61,886 nt of DNA. Source: Pseudomonadota bacterium (GTDB lineage: Bacteria > Myxococcota_A > UBA9042). Under the pieces are notes generated by a model. It was not told the DNA's origin and did no database searches. It worked only from the letters and a program-made list of their open reading frames with translations. A program made the position numbers and the translations under genes. The stretch covers positions 1 through 61,886 of the forward strand of contig SXRM01000190.1 of NCBI GenBank assembly GCA_005792545.1, in the 5' to 3' direction. Position 1 is the first letter of the stretch. The number at the start of each line of letters is the position of its first letter. Of this stretch, positions 17,101 through 27,000 are shown piece by piece.

Positions 17101-20100
17101 GGTGCACAGTTGCTTGTCGTCGCAGGTGCCACCGTCGGCTACGCTGGCCGTGATGCACTGGAAGGAACCAGCGCCAGTGCTTTTGCAGCTGGCCGACTGA
17201 CACTCTTTGGCGACAGCGCTGCAGTCGACCGTCGTGCCGGTCACGCAAGTGCCGAGCGAGCAGAAGTCGTTGGCCGTGCAGCCGTTGGCGTCGGCATCGC
17301 AAGCAGGCGATCCGTCTTTGGGCAGCGCAACGCACTTGAACTCACCGAGTTTGCCGGTCTCTTTGCATTCTGCGCTGTTGCAAGCGTTGGCCACATTGCT
17401 GCAGTCGGCCGCAGGACCCGACTTGCACGCGCCGCCCAGGCACGAGTCGTTGACCGTGCAGCCCAGGCCATCTTCGCACTTGGCGCCGTTGATGGCTTCT
17501 TGCATCACGCACAAGCTGGTTGGCGCCTGGCAGGTGTTCTTCTTGCAAGCGGTGTCGTTGATGGTCTCGCAAACGGTGGGCGCCGCATCGAAGTAGCAGG
17601 CTTTCTTGCCGTTGGCGCCGGCCTTGCAGCTGTACTTGCCGTCGCACTTGTTATTGTTGTCAAAGATCTCGCAGTCTTTGTCCACGGCGCACAAGCCACA
17701 CGCCATGGTGCCGCCCTGGCAGTTGCCGCCCAGGCACTGGGTGTCCTTGGTGCAGGCGTCGTTGTCGTCACACGGTGTCTTTTCTGCGGCGTCGGTGGTC
17801 ACGCAGCCCTTGAGCGCGTTGCACTCGTCCTTGGTGCACGGGTTGCCGTCGTCACAGGTCTTGCCCTTGCCGACGCACTGGCCTTTGTCGCAGGTGTCGT
17901 CGGTGCAGGGGTTCTTGTCGTCGCAGCTGACCTTGGTGTCCTCGTCGGGCAGGAATACGCAGCCCGTCAGCTTGTCGCAGCTGTCGATGGTGCAGCCGTT
18001 CTTGTCGTCGCACAGCACGTTCTTGCCGACGCACTTGCCGGTCTGGCACTGGGTCTGGTCGGTGCACAGGTCACCGTCGTCGCAAGCCGCGCCGTCCAGA
18101 ATCGCGTGCTGGCAGCCTTTGGCCTTGTCGCAGGTGTCGGTCGTGCACGGGTTGGCGTCGTCGCAGGTGTTCTGCTTGATCTGGCAGCCCTTCTTGGGGT
18201 CGCAGGCATCGTTGGTGCACACGTCGTTGTCGTTGCAGTCGATGCTCAGACCCGTGCAGGCGCCGCCCTTGCAGTTGTCGTTGAAAGTGCACAGGTCGTT
18301 GTCACTGCAAGCCTTGCCGTCGTTGGGCACGCTGAAACAACCCTTGGTCGGCAAGCAGCCTTGCGGGTAGGCGATGCACACGTTGCTGGTGTCGCACTGG
18401 AACACCTTGCCGACGCAGGCGCCCTTCTTGTCGCATTTGTCGGTGTCGGTGCAGGCGTTGCCGTCGTCGCACGGGGTGCCGTCGAGCGCGAGCAGCACGC
18501 AGGCGCCCTTCTCGCACTTGTCGTCGGTGCAGGCGTTGCTGTCGTCGCACTTCTTGGCCACGCCGACACAAGTCGCCGATTTGCAGGTGTCGCCGGTGGT
18601 GCAGCCGTCGCCGTCGTCGCAATCTTTGCCGTCGATGACGATGTTCTTGCAGCCACCCTGGCCGTCGCAGGCGTCAATGGTGCACGGATTGTTGTCGTCG
18701 CACTTGAGCGGCGGGCCGGCGCACACGCCGCTTTTGCAGACGTCTTTGCCAGTGCAGCCGTCGTTGTCGTCACAGGGCAACGTGTCGTCGACCTGGTTGG
18801 TGCAGCCGCTGATCTTGCTGCACAGGTCGAGCGTACACTGGCTGCCGTCGTCGCAGTTGAGCTTATTGCCCACGCACTTGCCGTCTTTGCAGACGTCGTT
18901 GGTGGTGCACGCGTCGTTGTCGTTGCACTTGGCGCCCGTGGCCTTGGGGCCCGACGCGCAGCCAAACTCGCCCGAGCAGATGTCGTCGGTGCACGGGTTG
19001 CTGTCGTCGCAGCTTAGCTTCTTGTTTGAGGTGCACTTGCCGGCCGTGCACAACTCGCCCAGCGTGCACTTGTCGTTGTCGTCGCACCCGGTCTGGTCGG
19101 GCTTGGTGACCGGCTTGCACTGGCCGCTGGCCTTTTCGCAGGTGCTGACCACGCAAGGCGTGTCTTTGCTGATGTCGCACACAGTTTCGGTGCCGGCGAC
19201 GGGCTTGCAGAACTTCTGGCCGCCGGTGCCCGCGAGGCACTTGAACTTCTCGTTGCACATGTCGCCGTCTTTCGTTTCGTAGACGGCGCAGTCCTGATCA
19301 GTAGCACAGGCGCAGGTATTGGTTGGGTTGATGCACTGGCCCTTGGTGCACTTGTCGCTCTCGGTCGGCGTGCACAGGGTGCCGTCGTCGCAGGCAGTGC
19401 CATCGGCCTTGGGCGCGAATTTGCAGCCGACCTTGGCGTCGCACGAGTCGACGGTGCAGTCGTTCTTGTCGTCGCAACTCAGCTTCTTGCCGTTGCACTG
19501 GCCTTGGGCGTTGCAGGCTGCGCCGGTCAGGCACTTGTCGGTGGCGATGCACGGCACACCCTCTTGCTTGATGATGGCGCCGCACACGCCGGTGTCCGGG
19601 TTGCAGGTGTTGGTGCTGCACGGGGTGTCGCCGCTGGCGTCGCACTTGACCACGCTGGCCGCTTCGACCGCGCAGACTTTGCCCTTGGTGCCGCCGTCCA
19701 CGCACTTGACCACGCCGTTGCAGACGTCGTTGTCGTCGAACTGCTTGCAGTACGAATCGCTCTCGCAGGGCTTGCACTCGTCTTTGGCGGCGATGCACTT
19801 GCCGGCGTCGCAGTAGTCGTTGACGGTGCACGACAGCCCGTCATCGCACGGCGAACCACCGGCCGCGAACTTGTACTGGCAGCCCTTGAGCGAGTCACAG
19901 ATGTCGATCGTGCACGGGTTCTTGTCGTTGCACACCACGGTGGTGCCGGCGCAGGTGCCGCCTGCGCAGAGGTCGCCGTTGGTGCACTTGTCGCCGTCGT
20001 CGCAGGGGCCTTCGTACGACTCGTGCAGACAGGCCTTCTTGATGTCGGTGGCCTTGGGGTCGCACTTGTCATTGGTGCACGGGTCGCTGTCCTTGCAGTC

Positions 20101-21609
20101 GCGCGGCACGCCTTTGCAGGTGCTGGCCCCGCACTTGTCGACTTCGGTGCACGGATCGCCGTCGTCGCAAAATACGGTCTTGTTCGGATCGGTCGGCACG
20201 TTGATACAGCCGGCGCCGGGTTGACAATTGTCGTTGGTGCACGGGTTCTTGTCGTCGCAGCCGCCGGTCGCGAGCAGATCGACGCCCACGCACTTGCCGA
20301 CCTTGCACGCGTCTTTGCTGGTGCATTTGTCGCCGTCTTCGCAGCTGGCGCCGTCTTTGACCGGCAGGTACGAGCACTGTCCGCAGACCTTGGTGCCGCC
20401 ATTGTCAACGCACTTGTTGGGGTCGCAGGCGTCTTGGGTGCACGGGTTGCCGTCGTTGCAGACCAGCGGATTGGACTTGCAGGCGCCCTTGACGCAGCTG
20501 TCGCCGACTGAGCACGCGTCGCCGTCGTCGCAGGACTTGCCGTCGACCGGCAAGTGCTCGATCTTGGGCTTGGACAGGCCGGCACCGTCGCACTTGTCTT
20601 CAGTGCAGGGGTTGCCGTCGTTGACGCCCTGGGCGTCCTTTTCGCTGCAACTACCTTTGACGCATTTGCCGTCGGTGTAGCACGAATTGTTGCTGCCGCA
20701 CGCGTTGCCGTCAGGCACGGGCTTGTTGATGCAGCCGATGGCGGTGTCGCACGACGCCGTGACGCACGGGCCGCCGGTGGCGGAGCAATTGACGGTCGCG
20801 CCGGCGCACTTGCCGGTGGCGTCACACGAATCGTTGTTGGTGCAGGCGTTGTTGTCGTTGCACACGGTGCCCGACGCGGCAGTGGCCATCTCGCAGGCGC
20901 CGGCCTTGGCTGGGTTGCAGGTCTCGAGCGTGCAGGGGTTGTTGTCGGCGTCGGGGCACGGCTTGAATTCGCCATTGCACTTGCCGCCTACCTGGCACTT
21001 GTCGCCAATCGTGCACGCATCGCCGTCGTCGCAGGAACCCGTGGTCGAGTTGAAGTACTCGCATTTGCCGGTGCCGTCGTCGGCGCACTTGCCGACCTTG
21101 CAGGCGTTGGGCTTGCCGCTGGCCGGATCCTTGTACTCGCACTTGACCGGGCCGTCGCACTTGCCGGCGGTGCAGACGTCGTCGACCGTGCACTCAAAGC
21201 CGTCGCTGCACTTGGCGCCGTCCTTGGCAAAGCCGATCTGGCACTTGCCCGTGGCGACGTTACATACTGCGGCCTCGCACTTGTCGGCGTTGACCTTAAG
21301 GCCAGCCTCGACGCATTGCTCGTCGGTCGCGCATTTGCCGCCGGGCAACTCGCTGACGGTGCCGTTGTCGACAGCGACGTCCGCGCCGGTGTCCGCAGAA
21401 GCGTCCGGGCTGACGACGGTGCTGTCGTTCTCGACCGTGTCGGGGTCGACGGTGGTGGTGCCGTCCTTGGCGCCGGTCGTCTCGGTGCAGCCAGCGAGCG
21501 CCCAGACCGCACATGCGGCAGTGGCCCATCCGCCAAAGCGGTAGTGGTAACTGCTGCTTGCGCCGTGCATGGCGATGGCAGTGGCGGCGGCGTTGAAAGG
21601 CTTGCGCAT
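14194..21609 (-). CDS. Giant Cys-rich repeat surface lipoprotein (2471 residues)
   Basis: The lipobox LAGC (Cys41) is followed by an acidic tether and then two zones of Cys repeats. Zone 1 (about 90-1370) alternates CDDGDxCTxxDxCxxGxC units with CDDxNPCTxDxCDxxxGC units. Zone 2 (about 1375-1860) uses longer units of about 60 residues, CDADxNGCTxxDxCxxGxCxPG followed by CKSTGxxxFQC. By eye there are about 45 CxDxxxCT units in total. The last 525 residues hold three beta-sandwich-like modules that each open with a Cys pair and an F-(E/D) (CLDEKFD, CLGTSFES, CFSSDFD) and close with an ID-(S/D) strand (IQIDSVRM, FEIDDIAV, YIDDILL), similar in plan to MAM/jelly-roll domains. It should be oxidised, disulfide-rich and outside the cell. 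ATG at 21609 has GGAGG 6 bases upstream. Function is unknown; adhesion or Ca-binding stalk is a guess. Confidence 0.9.
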   Translation of the reverse strand: MRKPFNAAATAIAMHGASSSYHYRFGGWATAACAVWALAGCTETTGAKDGTTTVDPDTVENDSTVVSPDASADTGADVAVDNGTVSELPGGKCATDEQCVEAGLKVNADKCEAAVCNVATGKCQIGFAKDGAKCSDGFECTVDDVCTAGKCDGPVKCEYKDPASGKPNACKVGKCADDGTGKCEYFNSTTGSCDDGDACTIGDKCQVGGKCNGEFKPCPDADNNPCTLETCNPAKAGACEMATAASGTVCNDNNACTNNDSCDATGKCAGATVNCSATGGPCVTASCDTAIGCINKPVPDGNACGSNNSCYTDGKCVKGSCSEKDAQGVNDGNPCTEDKCDGAGLSKPKIEHLPVDGKSCDDGDACSVGDSCVKGACKSNPLVCNDGNPCTQDACDPNKCVDNGGTKVCGQCSYLPVKDGASCEDGDKCTSKDACKVGKCVGVDLLATGGCDDKNPCTNDNCQPGAGCINVPTDPNKTVFCDDGDPCTEVDKCGASTCKGVPRDCKDSDPCTNDKCDPKATDIKKACLHESYEGPCDDGDKCTNGDLCAGGTCAGTTVVCNDKNPCTIDICDSLKGCQYKFAAGGSPCDDGLSCTVNDYCDAGKCIAAKDECKPCESDSYCKQFDDNDVCNGVVKCVDGGTKGKVCAVEAASVVKCDASGDTPCSTNTCNPDTGVCGAIIKQEGVPCIATDKCLTGAACNAQGQCNGKKLSCDDKNDCTVDSCDAKVGCKFAPKADGTACDDGTLCTPTESDKCTKGQCINPTNTCACATDQDCAVYETKDGDMCNEKFKCLAGTGGQKFCKPVAGTETVCDISKDTPCVVSTCEKASGQCKPVTKPDQTGCDDNDKCTLGELCTAGKCTSNKKLSCDDSNPCTDDICSGEFGCASGPKATGAKCNDNDACTTNDVCKDGKCVGNKLNCDDGSQCTLDLCSKISGCTNQVDDTLPCDDNDGCTGKDVCKSGVCAGPPLKCDDNNPCTIDACDGQGGCKNIVIDGKDCDDGDGCTTGDTCKSATCVGVAKKCDDSNACTDDKCEKGACVLLALDGTPCDDGNACTDTDKCDKKGACVGKVFQCDTSNVCIAYPQGCLPTKGCFSVPNDGKACSDNDLCTFNDNCKGGACTGLSIDCNDNDVCTNDACDPKKGCQIKQNTCDDANPCTTDTCDKAKGCQHAILDGAACDDGDLCTDQTQCQTGKCVGKNVLCDDKNGCTIDSCDKLTGCVFLPDEDTKVSCDDKNPCTDDTCDKGQCVGKGKTCDDGNPCTKDECNALKGCVTTDAAEKTPCDDNDACTKDTQCLGGNCQGGTMACGLCAVDKDCEIFDNNNKCDGKYSCKAGANGKKACYFDAAPTVCETINDTACKKNTCQAPTSLCVMQEAINGAKCEDGLGCTVNDSCLGGACKSGPAADCSNVANACNSAECKETGKLGEFKCVALPKDGSPACDADANGCTANDFCSLGTCVTGTTVDCSAVAKECQSASCKSTGAGSFQCITASVADGGTCDDKQLCTDGDFCKGGKCQPGTLPHDCSELTNTCANGVCDKTGNGGLGACVPKPQNDGKPCDADNNGCTEADKCNAGTCVPGAPPDCQSASTNCAVGACKSSGASTFQCIGAPKKDDLPCEADSNGCTIGDACKIGKCTAGKPMDCSAKNSTDGCQLGVCKSTGPSSGFCDIGFADKGKVCNSDNNGCTQGDVCNGSGACQPGKAVDCLGVTTGCSQGICKPTGADTYTCQGDPKPDGAVCDADMSGCTKDDKCKSGKCEPGAKIDCTDPKVPKSQCLAALCVPSGSTTYQCDNAPTKNDTPCNFDSNGCTVNDTCQLGFCEPGEVQTCAALAGLCADAACKSTGDNSFKCDAAPKESYPPLNPPVDCTPTKVPCATGYTCTLLDPVTNQGTCTPTKTTYCDDNDKCTEADACSNGKCTGGKQKDCDDKDACTLDSCTAGKCINTAIAGCVTCLDEKFDIAGPPGWATDSTDATFAQWVYSTETPFATTGSYKVTWKGPIAGTSAPSTVTASLRHRRLYVADTAAATLEFYLSAEFGIQSCTGDDLLVKVNGLTMWEKCDNVQQKEMVPGSKYQKISISMAKFSGMPVDLEFIALARTDAQSKGTIQIDSVRMTGACGPGCLGTSFESQTEDPAADPVDLVAATIPQPWRFESTASTYVNWVAAAASGHSGVGYLKASYSGAPSSGKQETAKFTIPKVSAQTGDKLWFAMRAPTVGDAGCGNDDLVVKVAGKEVYRRCNLQATWITVAVDLPANATSDIEISVVTGFASSTKGLFEIDDIAVAGKCQYACFSSDFDTGTLGQYWTTTAGQPSVWKPWALSTDQAKSPKYSAFNGYPNPGTPSNMTQNLISTKTPTFIPVAGMTFSYNLNLFIQSANCPDPQNQQGQAGYIGMSVRCLMGKTQQQPTTNSPPPKGNTDTNLGLAQHCKSTVGWEPFVGEVTDAKYFGKDCMLAIGTNADNNNKTLKAYIDDILLMCK

Positions 21610-21615
21610 GCGTCC

Positions 21616-21620
21616 CCTCC
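21616..21620 (-). promoter_or_regulatory. Strong ribosome binding site of the giant Cys-rich gene
   Basis: GGAGG on the minus strand, 6 bases before ATG at 21609. It decides that start over the longer frame reaching 21732, whose extra residues look non-coding. Confidence 0.75.
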
Positions 21621-22002
21621 CGGGCGTGGACAATCTGAGGCGCGACCGGCCGGCCTGGCGCGGAGCGAGCCGCGGTTGCCGGTGGCACCAAGTCGCGCAC
21701 GCAAGCCCCCCTGAGACTGCGTGGCGCGACAACGCGCGAAGATACCAGAGCGGCGGCAGCTAGCGCAAGGAAATCGGCCGCGCCAAAACCGCGTATGCAC
21801 ACAACGGAAAGGCCTTGTCGGTCGATCGCTGTGCTGCGCATGCGACAACGAGCATTGTGACTTGTTCCAAGCGCCGGGTCTGCGCGCCCCGCAACCTCAT
21901 TGCGCTCGGTTGCCGGATGGGCTGGCGGTGCGTATTCTTGGCGGTTCGGGCGCCCGACGGCGACCCTGCGCAAAGGCGCGATTTCGCGCGGAGAACGGCC
22001 CC
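21621..22002. other. Divergent intergenic region between two Cys-rich lipoprotein genes
   Basis: About 380 bases that must carry the promoters of both Cys-rich surface protein genes, so the two may be co-regulated. I recognise no promoter hexamers, operators or RNA genes. Open frames here are shadows. Confidence 0.5.
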
Positions 22003-23949
22003 ATGATCCTGCCGGCGATGACCCACCGCCTCTGCGCCTTGGCCCCCGCCGTTGTGGCACGCAACGGGCTTTTGAAAATCCGTGAGGCTTTGTGGCTGCT
22101 GGCGCTCCTGGCCGCGGCGGGCTGCAGCGACAACACCGTGTCGGGCACGGTCGTCCCTGGCAGCGGCGGCGCTAGCAATGATGCCGATGGTGGATCGCTG
22201 GATAGCAATCCCTTTGGCGGCAGCGACGGTCTCCAGCTTAAACTCGACCTGCCGCCCGTGGACGCTGGCCCGGTGCAGGGTGAGTTCGGCTGGCCGTGCG
22301 ACAAGTCCGCGGAGTGCAACAGCGGCCTGTGCGTCGACTCACCCAAGGGCAAAGTCTGCAGCAAGTACTGCACCGACGATTGCCCCAAGGGCTTTGCATG
22401 CGTCGAGCAGGTGCTGCCCGGCACCACCGACAAGGCCTTTATCTGCGCCTCGCGCGACAAGTACATCTGCGATCCTTGCGAGCAGAGCGTGACCTGCAAC
22501 GAGCCCGGCCAGTCGGGTAACTTGTGCTTGAAGAACGCCAAGTTCGGCAGCTTCTGCGGCGTCAAGTGCAACCCCAAGGTGCCAGATTGCCCCAACGGCT
22601 ACGCCTGCGATGCTGCCACCGACCCGGAGACCGGGCTGTCTAGCTACCAGTGCCAGCCCGAGAAGGGCGGCGAGTGCACCTGCAGTGCCAACGCCATCTC
22701 GCTGGGTTTGAAGACCCCGTGCGTCAACCACAACGCCAATGGCGACTGCATGGGCTTTCGCCAGTGCACCGACAGCGGCCTGTCGGGTTGCACCGCGCTC
22801 GTGCCCAAGGCCGAGGAGTGCAACGGCATCGACGACGACTGCAACGGCAAGACCGACGACTTCCAGGCGGGCGCCAAGTGCGATCTGGTCAACGAGTTCG
22901 GCACCTGCAAGGGCCAGGTCAAAGAGTGCGTGGACGGCAAGCCCGTCTGCGACGGTAAGCCCGCCAAGCCCGAGGCCTGCAATGGCATCGACGACAACTG
23001 CGACGGCAAGACCGACGAGGCGCTGTGCGAGGACGGCGATCCGTGCACCAACGACACCTGCAACACCGACGGCAGTTGCAAGCACATCCAGTTGGGCGGC
23101 ATGGCCTGCGACGACGGCTCGATCTGCACCCAGACCGACAAGTGCGTGGCCGGCAAGTGCTTGGGCGGCAAGGAGATGAACTGCGACGACAAGGATCCGT
23201 GCACCACCGACAGCTGCAACCCGATCGACGGCTGTCAGCACAAAGAAGCCAGCGACTCGGTGTGCCCTGACGACGGCGAAGCCTGCACCCAGGACCTGTG
23301 CAAGGACGGCAAGTGCACCCACCCGCAGGCCAGCGACGGCACCAAGTGTGCCGAGGACGGCAAGCCGTGCACCGCCGACATCTGCACCAACGGCAAGTGC
23401 GTGCACCCGCAGCAAGACGGCATCGAGTGCACCGACGACGGCAAGCCGTGCACCAACGACGTGTGCACCAACGGCAACTGCACCCACACTGCCAACACCG
23501 GAAAGCTCTGCGAAGACGGCAACTCCTGCACCGACAAGGACTCGTGCATGAACGGCGTGTGCAAATCGGGCAAGCTCAACCTGTGCGACGATGGCAACCC
23601 ATGCACCAAGGACACGTGCCTGAACAACGCCGGCTGCGTGCACGATCCCAATGGCGGCAACGGCCTGCCGTGCAAGGCGCCGTCGGGCGATTGCCCCCTG
23701 GGCGTGTGCTCGGGCGGGGCCTGCTTCAGTTCGCCGAATCAACCGTGTACGTACAAATATGACGGCGGCATCTGCAACAACGACCTCGACATACCGGGCA
23801 CCTGCTCGGCCAGCGGCAAGTGCGCGGCCAACAAGAACGCCGTGCCCGGCAAAGTCAGCTGCACGGTGCCGTGCAAGTCGGTGTGTATCGCGTGTAGTGT
23901 CATGGGTTTGCCGATTCAGCTGTGCCTGGACGGCGTGTTTGGTTTCTGA
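22003..23949 (+). CDS. Cys-rich lipoprotein with MopE-type metal-binding motifs
   Basis: 648 residues. The signal peptide ends in a lipobox (LLAAAGC, Cys41). The order after a short Gly/Asp/Ser tether is: a Cys-rich segment (PCDKSAECNSGLCVDSPKGKVC and similar), then two copies of the MopE-like putative metal-binding motif, ECNGIDDDCNGKTDD and ACNGIDDNCDGKTDE, then about seven CxDGxxCTxxxC repeats related to those of the neighbouring giant protein, and a Cys-rich tail ending CIACSVMGLPIQLCLDG. MopE of methanotrophs binds copper; here metal binding is only inferred from the motif. ATG at 22003 is used; ATG at 22018 is an alternative that still precedes the signal peptide. It is divergent from the 2471-residue gene. 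Confidence 0.88.
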   Translation: MILPAMTHRLCALAPAVVARNGLLKIREALWLLALLAAAGCSDNTVSGTVVPGSGGASNDADGGSLDSNPFGGSDGLQLKLDLPPVDAGPVQGEFGWPCDKSAECNSGLCVDSPKGKVCSKYCTDDCPKGFACVEQVLPGTTDKAFICASRDKYICDPCEQSVTCNEPGQSGNLCLKNAKFGSFCGVKCNPKVPDCPNGYACDAATDPETGLSSYQCQPEKGGECTCSANAISLGLKTPCVNHNANGDCMGFRQCTDSGLSGCTALVPKAEECNGIDDDCNGKTDDFQAGAKCDLVNEFGTCKGQVKECVDGKPVCDGKPAKPEACNGIDDNCDGKTDEALCEDGDPCTNDTCNTDGSCKHIQLGGMACDDGSICTQTDKCVAGKCLGGKEMNCDDKDPCTTDSCNPIDGCQHKEASDSVCPDDGEACTQDLCKDGKCTHPQASDGTKCAEDGKPCTADICTNGKCVHPQQDGIECTDDGKPCTNDVCTNGNCTHTANTGKLCEDGNSCTDKDSCMNGVCKSGKLNLCDDGNPCTKDTCLNNAGCVHDPNGGNGLPCKAPSGDCPLGVCSGGACFSSPNQPCTYKYDGGICNNDLDIPGTCSASGKCAANKNAVPGKVSCTVPCKSVCIACSVMGLPIQLCLDGVFGF

Positions 23950-24063
23950 GGCAGTCCAACCTTGAACGCTTGAACCCGGCCGCGCGTCGAAATCATGGAG
24001 CGTTGCGCGTTTTGGCCCTAGAATGCCGGCACGCGCCGTGCACCTAGCCGCGCGAGGCTGGCG

Positions 24064-27000
24064 TTGTCGCCCGATTCGTCAACTAATTCAACCGGCTCTG
24101 CGTCGATCTTTCGTGGATTGCGCAGCATCGCCCGCACGGCCTACCTGCTGGTGGTCCAGGGCGCGGTCGGGTTGGTGTGGTTGGCAGTGTCGCTGCACCT
24201 GCTGCTCAATTCGCCAAGTGCCGCCAAGCAGTTGAGTCAGCTGGTCAGTGACGCGTTGCCTGGGACCGTGGTGCTGGGCGGCATGCGCTTGGGGTGGACG
24301 CTCGACGACGCGCAACTGGGCATGCGTGCGGCGGTGCGCGACCTGCGGGTCACCGATCCCGACGGCCAGGAAGTGATGGCGGCGCGGACGCTGCGCGCCC
24401 GGGTGTCGCTGTGGCCGCTGCTGACTGGGCTTCGCAACGATCACCTGCGGCTGTCGATCCCCGAACTGCTGATCGACCGACCGGCCATGCGCCTGCGCAA
24501 CGACGCCCGTGGGCGACTGACGCTCAATCTGGCTTTTGCGGACCCCGACGAGCCGCCGCCGCCCGAGCCGCCCAAGCCATTTAGCCTGACCATCGGTGCG
24601 GCAGAGCTGCGCGAGGGTCGCTTTGACATGGACCTGCCCGGCACGGCGCTGTTTGCCAGCGGCCTGTGGCTAAAAAGCCCGGGGATCGTGGTGCAGACGC
24701 GGCCTGGTCAGCCACCAGACATCCGCTACGAACTGCGCGATGCGGTGGCGGCACGGGTGGCCACGCGCGTCGATTCCATGCAGTTGCTGCCGCCCATCCC
24801 CGACAGCAGCGTTCAGATTGCGCGCATCGACGGTGAATTGAACAGCGTGCGCTTGACGGCCGTGTCGGCGCAGATGCCGCCCCTGCAATTGCGCGATGGC
24901 CTGCGACAGCTGCCGGCGACCGTCCTGGCCAACGCCGACATCGCTTCCGCTTGGGGCGCGCGACCTACCACCCGCGGTGAGCACCTGCTGGTGCGCACCA
25001 GTTCGGACGACCCGCACGTGCGCGAATTGCTCGGTCGCGGATACGCAGCGCACGCCGCCATGAACGCCAGCTTTAGCGTCGATCCCGACCAGGGCTTTGT
25101 CCTGCAGGGCGATGTGCTGTGTGGCGGCCTCGTCGCAGGCTTTTGGTCGCAGCGCATCGCCGGCAACGTGCGGGTGGAGACCGGTGCGCCGGGCGCGGCA
25201 CCCGTGCGGGTCATCTCGACCGGCGTCCAGGTGCATGCCTATGGCGGCAAGATGGCCAGCCCGCGCATCGACTACTGGATGCCGGTGGGGCGCAACGAGC
25301 ACTGGGTGCGGGGCCTGATTCGGGTGGACGGCATGCGCGCCGACGCGCCGCTTGTGGCTGAGGGCGTGGGGCTGCCTGCGGGCGACTTGACGCCGCTATT
25401 GGCCGCGGGGTCGCTGACGGGCGATCTCGGCGTGGTGTCGCGGACGCTGCTGTATCCCGACCGCCCGGTGGACTACGACGTCGCGCTCGACGCCGAGCTT
25501 GAGCTGCGCCGCGACGCATTTGTCAAAATGTTGCAGCAAAAGCTGCCAGCGGTGCGCATGGTGGGCGGCATGCGCACCAACTTTGACGGCGAGCGCGGGC
25601 TGCGCATCGGCCTGTCTGACCTCAAGCTGACTGCCGATGGCGACGACGGTGAGCGTTTGATTCGCATGCGCGCCGATGGCCTGTTCGACCTCGCCGGCAA
25701 GGGCACAAGGCTGGCGCTGCAGTTGGACATTCCGCGGCTGCAGGATTGGCTGGGACCTTTCGGTGTGCCGAACCTTTCGGGTGCCCTGCGCTTTGACAGC
25801 GGCGACCTGACTGGCGACTGGCACGACCCGACCCTGCTTGGCCACCTGGCTTTGGACAACCTCGCTGTGCCGGGGCTGCAAGCTCGCCATGTGCGCAGCC
25901 GCCTGCGCATGAACCAGGGCGTGCTGTATTTGGACGACCTTGCGGTTGAGGCCACCTTCGGCACGGCCAAGGCGGATGTCGAGATCGGCGTGTTCGGGCG
26001 CGACATCGGCGCGTTGCGGTCCAGCTTTCCGACCAAGGTGCGCAACGCCAACGTGCAGCGCATAGAACTCGGCCGGCTGGTGCCCGGCGTGACCGGGACG
26101 GGCGAGATTCGCAACGGTCAGTTTACCCTCGACGCCAAGAGCTGGGCACGCACGATGGCCGGTTCGGCGGCGCTGACGTTGCGCGACGTCCGTACGGGCG
26201 GCGAGTTGCTCGATCGCGTGCAGGGCGACGTGCGCTTTGGCGGCGGCGACTGCAGCCTAGCCAATGGCCGCGTGCAACTGCACGGCGCCGAAGTCTCTGA
26301 CGACATCGAAGTCTCCGGGCAATACGATCTCGTCGGTCAGACCTTTGCCACTGAATTCAAGGTGCCGCTGTTGCCGTTTTCACGGCTCCGCGCGCTCGCC
26401 AGCATGCCGTTGCACGGCAAAGTGGCGCTGGCCGGCCGTCTGTTCGGGTCGCTGCGCGATTTTGAGGGCGAAGTCGGCGTGCAACTGCGCGGCCTCGGCT
26501 GGGACAAGATCAAGCTTGGCGACGGCGAATTCATGCTGACCAAACGTCGCGGCGGCCCGGCGACGCTGACGGCCCAGGACAACCTCGACCACTTCGACGT
26601 GCAGCCAGGCAGCGAAATCGCCTTTGCGGGCCTGAGCAAGCTGACCACCATGGCCCTACGGGTGCGCACCCACGGCGAAATCGACCCGTTTGCGGTGGCC
26701 GGCCTGCCCAAGCCGCCAGCATTGAGCGCACGGCTGGAAGGCGAGATCGCCACGCTGGTTGACCTTCGCCCAGGGGCGACGCTCTACGCCGTGGACACCG
26801 CCATTGCCGCCGGGCATTTGCAGGTCGAATTTACCGGCGGGCATAAGCTGCGCAACACCAGCCCGGCGCAGATCCGCTTGACGCCGGACAAGATCGCCAT
26901 CGGCGATACCCACTTTTCTTTGCATCGCAGCGAGTTCGAGGTTTGCGGCGACCTGACGCTGCCCAAGGACGGCGAGGCGATGTCAATGGCGATGTTCGTG

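Noticed and set aside
14900..21300. Short periodic nucleotide repeats that could be taken for a CRISPR or tandem satellite
   Set aside because: The repeats keep reading frame, vary in length and sequence between units, and encode the Cys modules. No constant repeat with unique equal-length spacers exists.
15580..21714. Long plus-strand open frames opposite the giant Cys-rich gene (for example 17110-19017, 20554-21714)
   Set aside because: They are products of the repetitive GTCGTC/GCAGTC codons on the complement, are monotone Ala/Val/Gly-rich, and have no start context or domains. The minus-strand frame explains the region fully.
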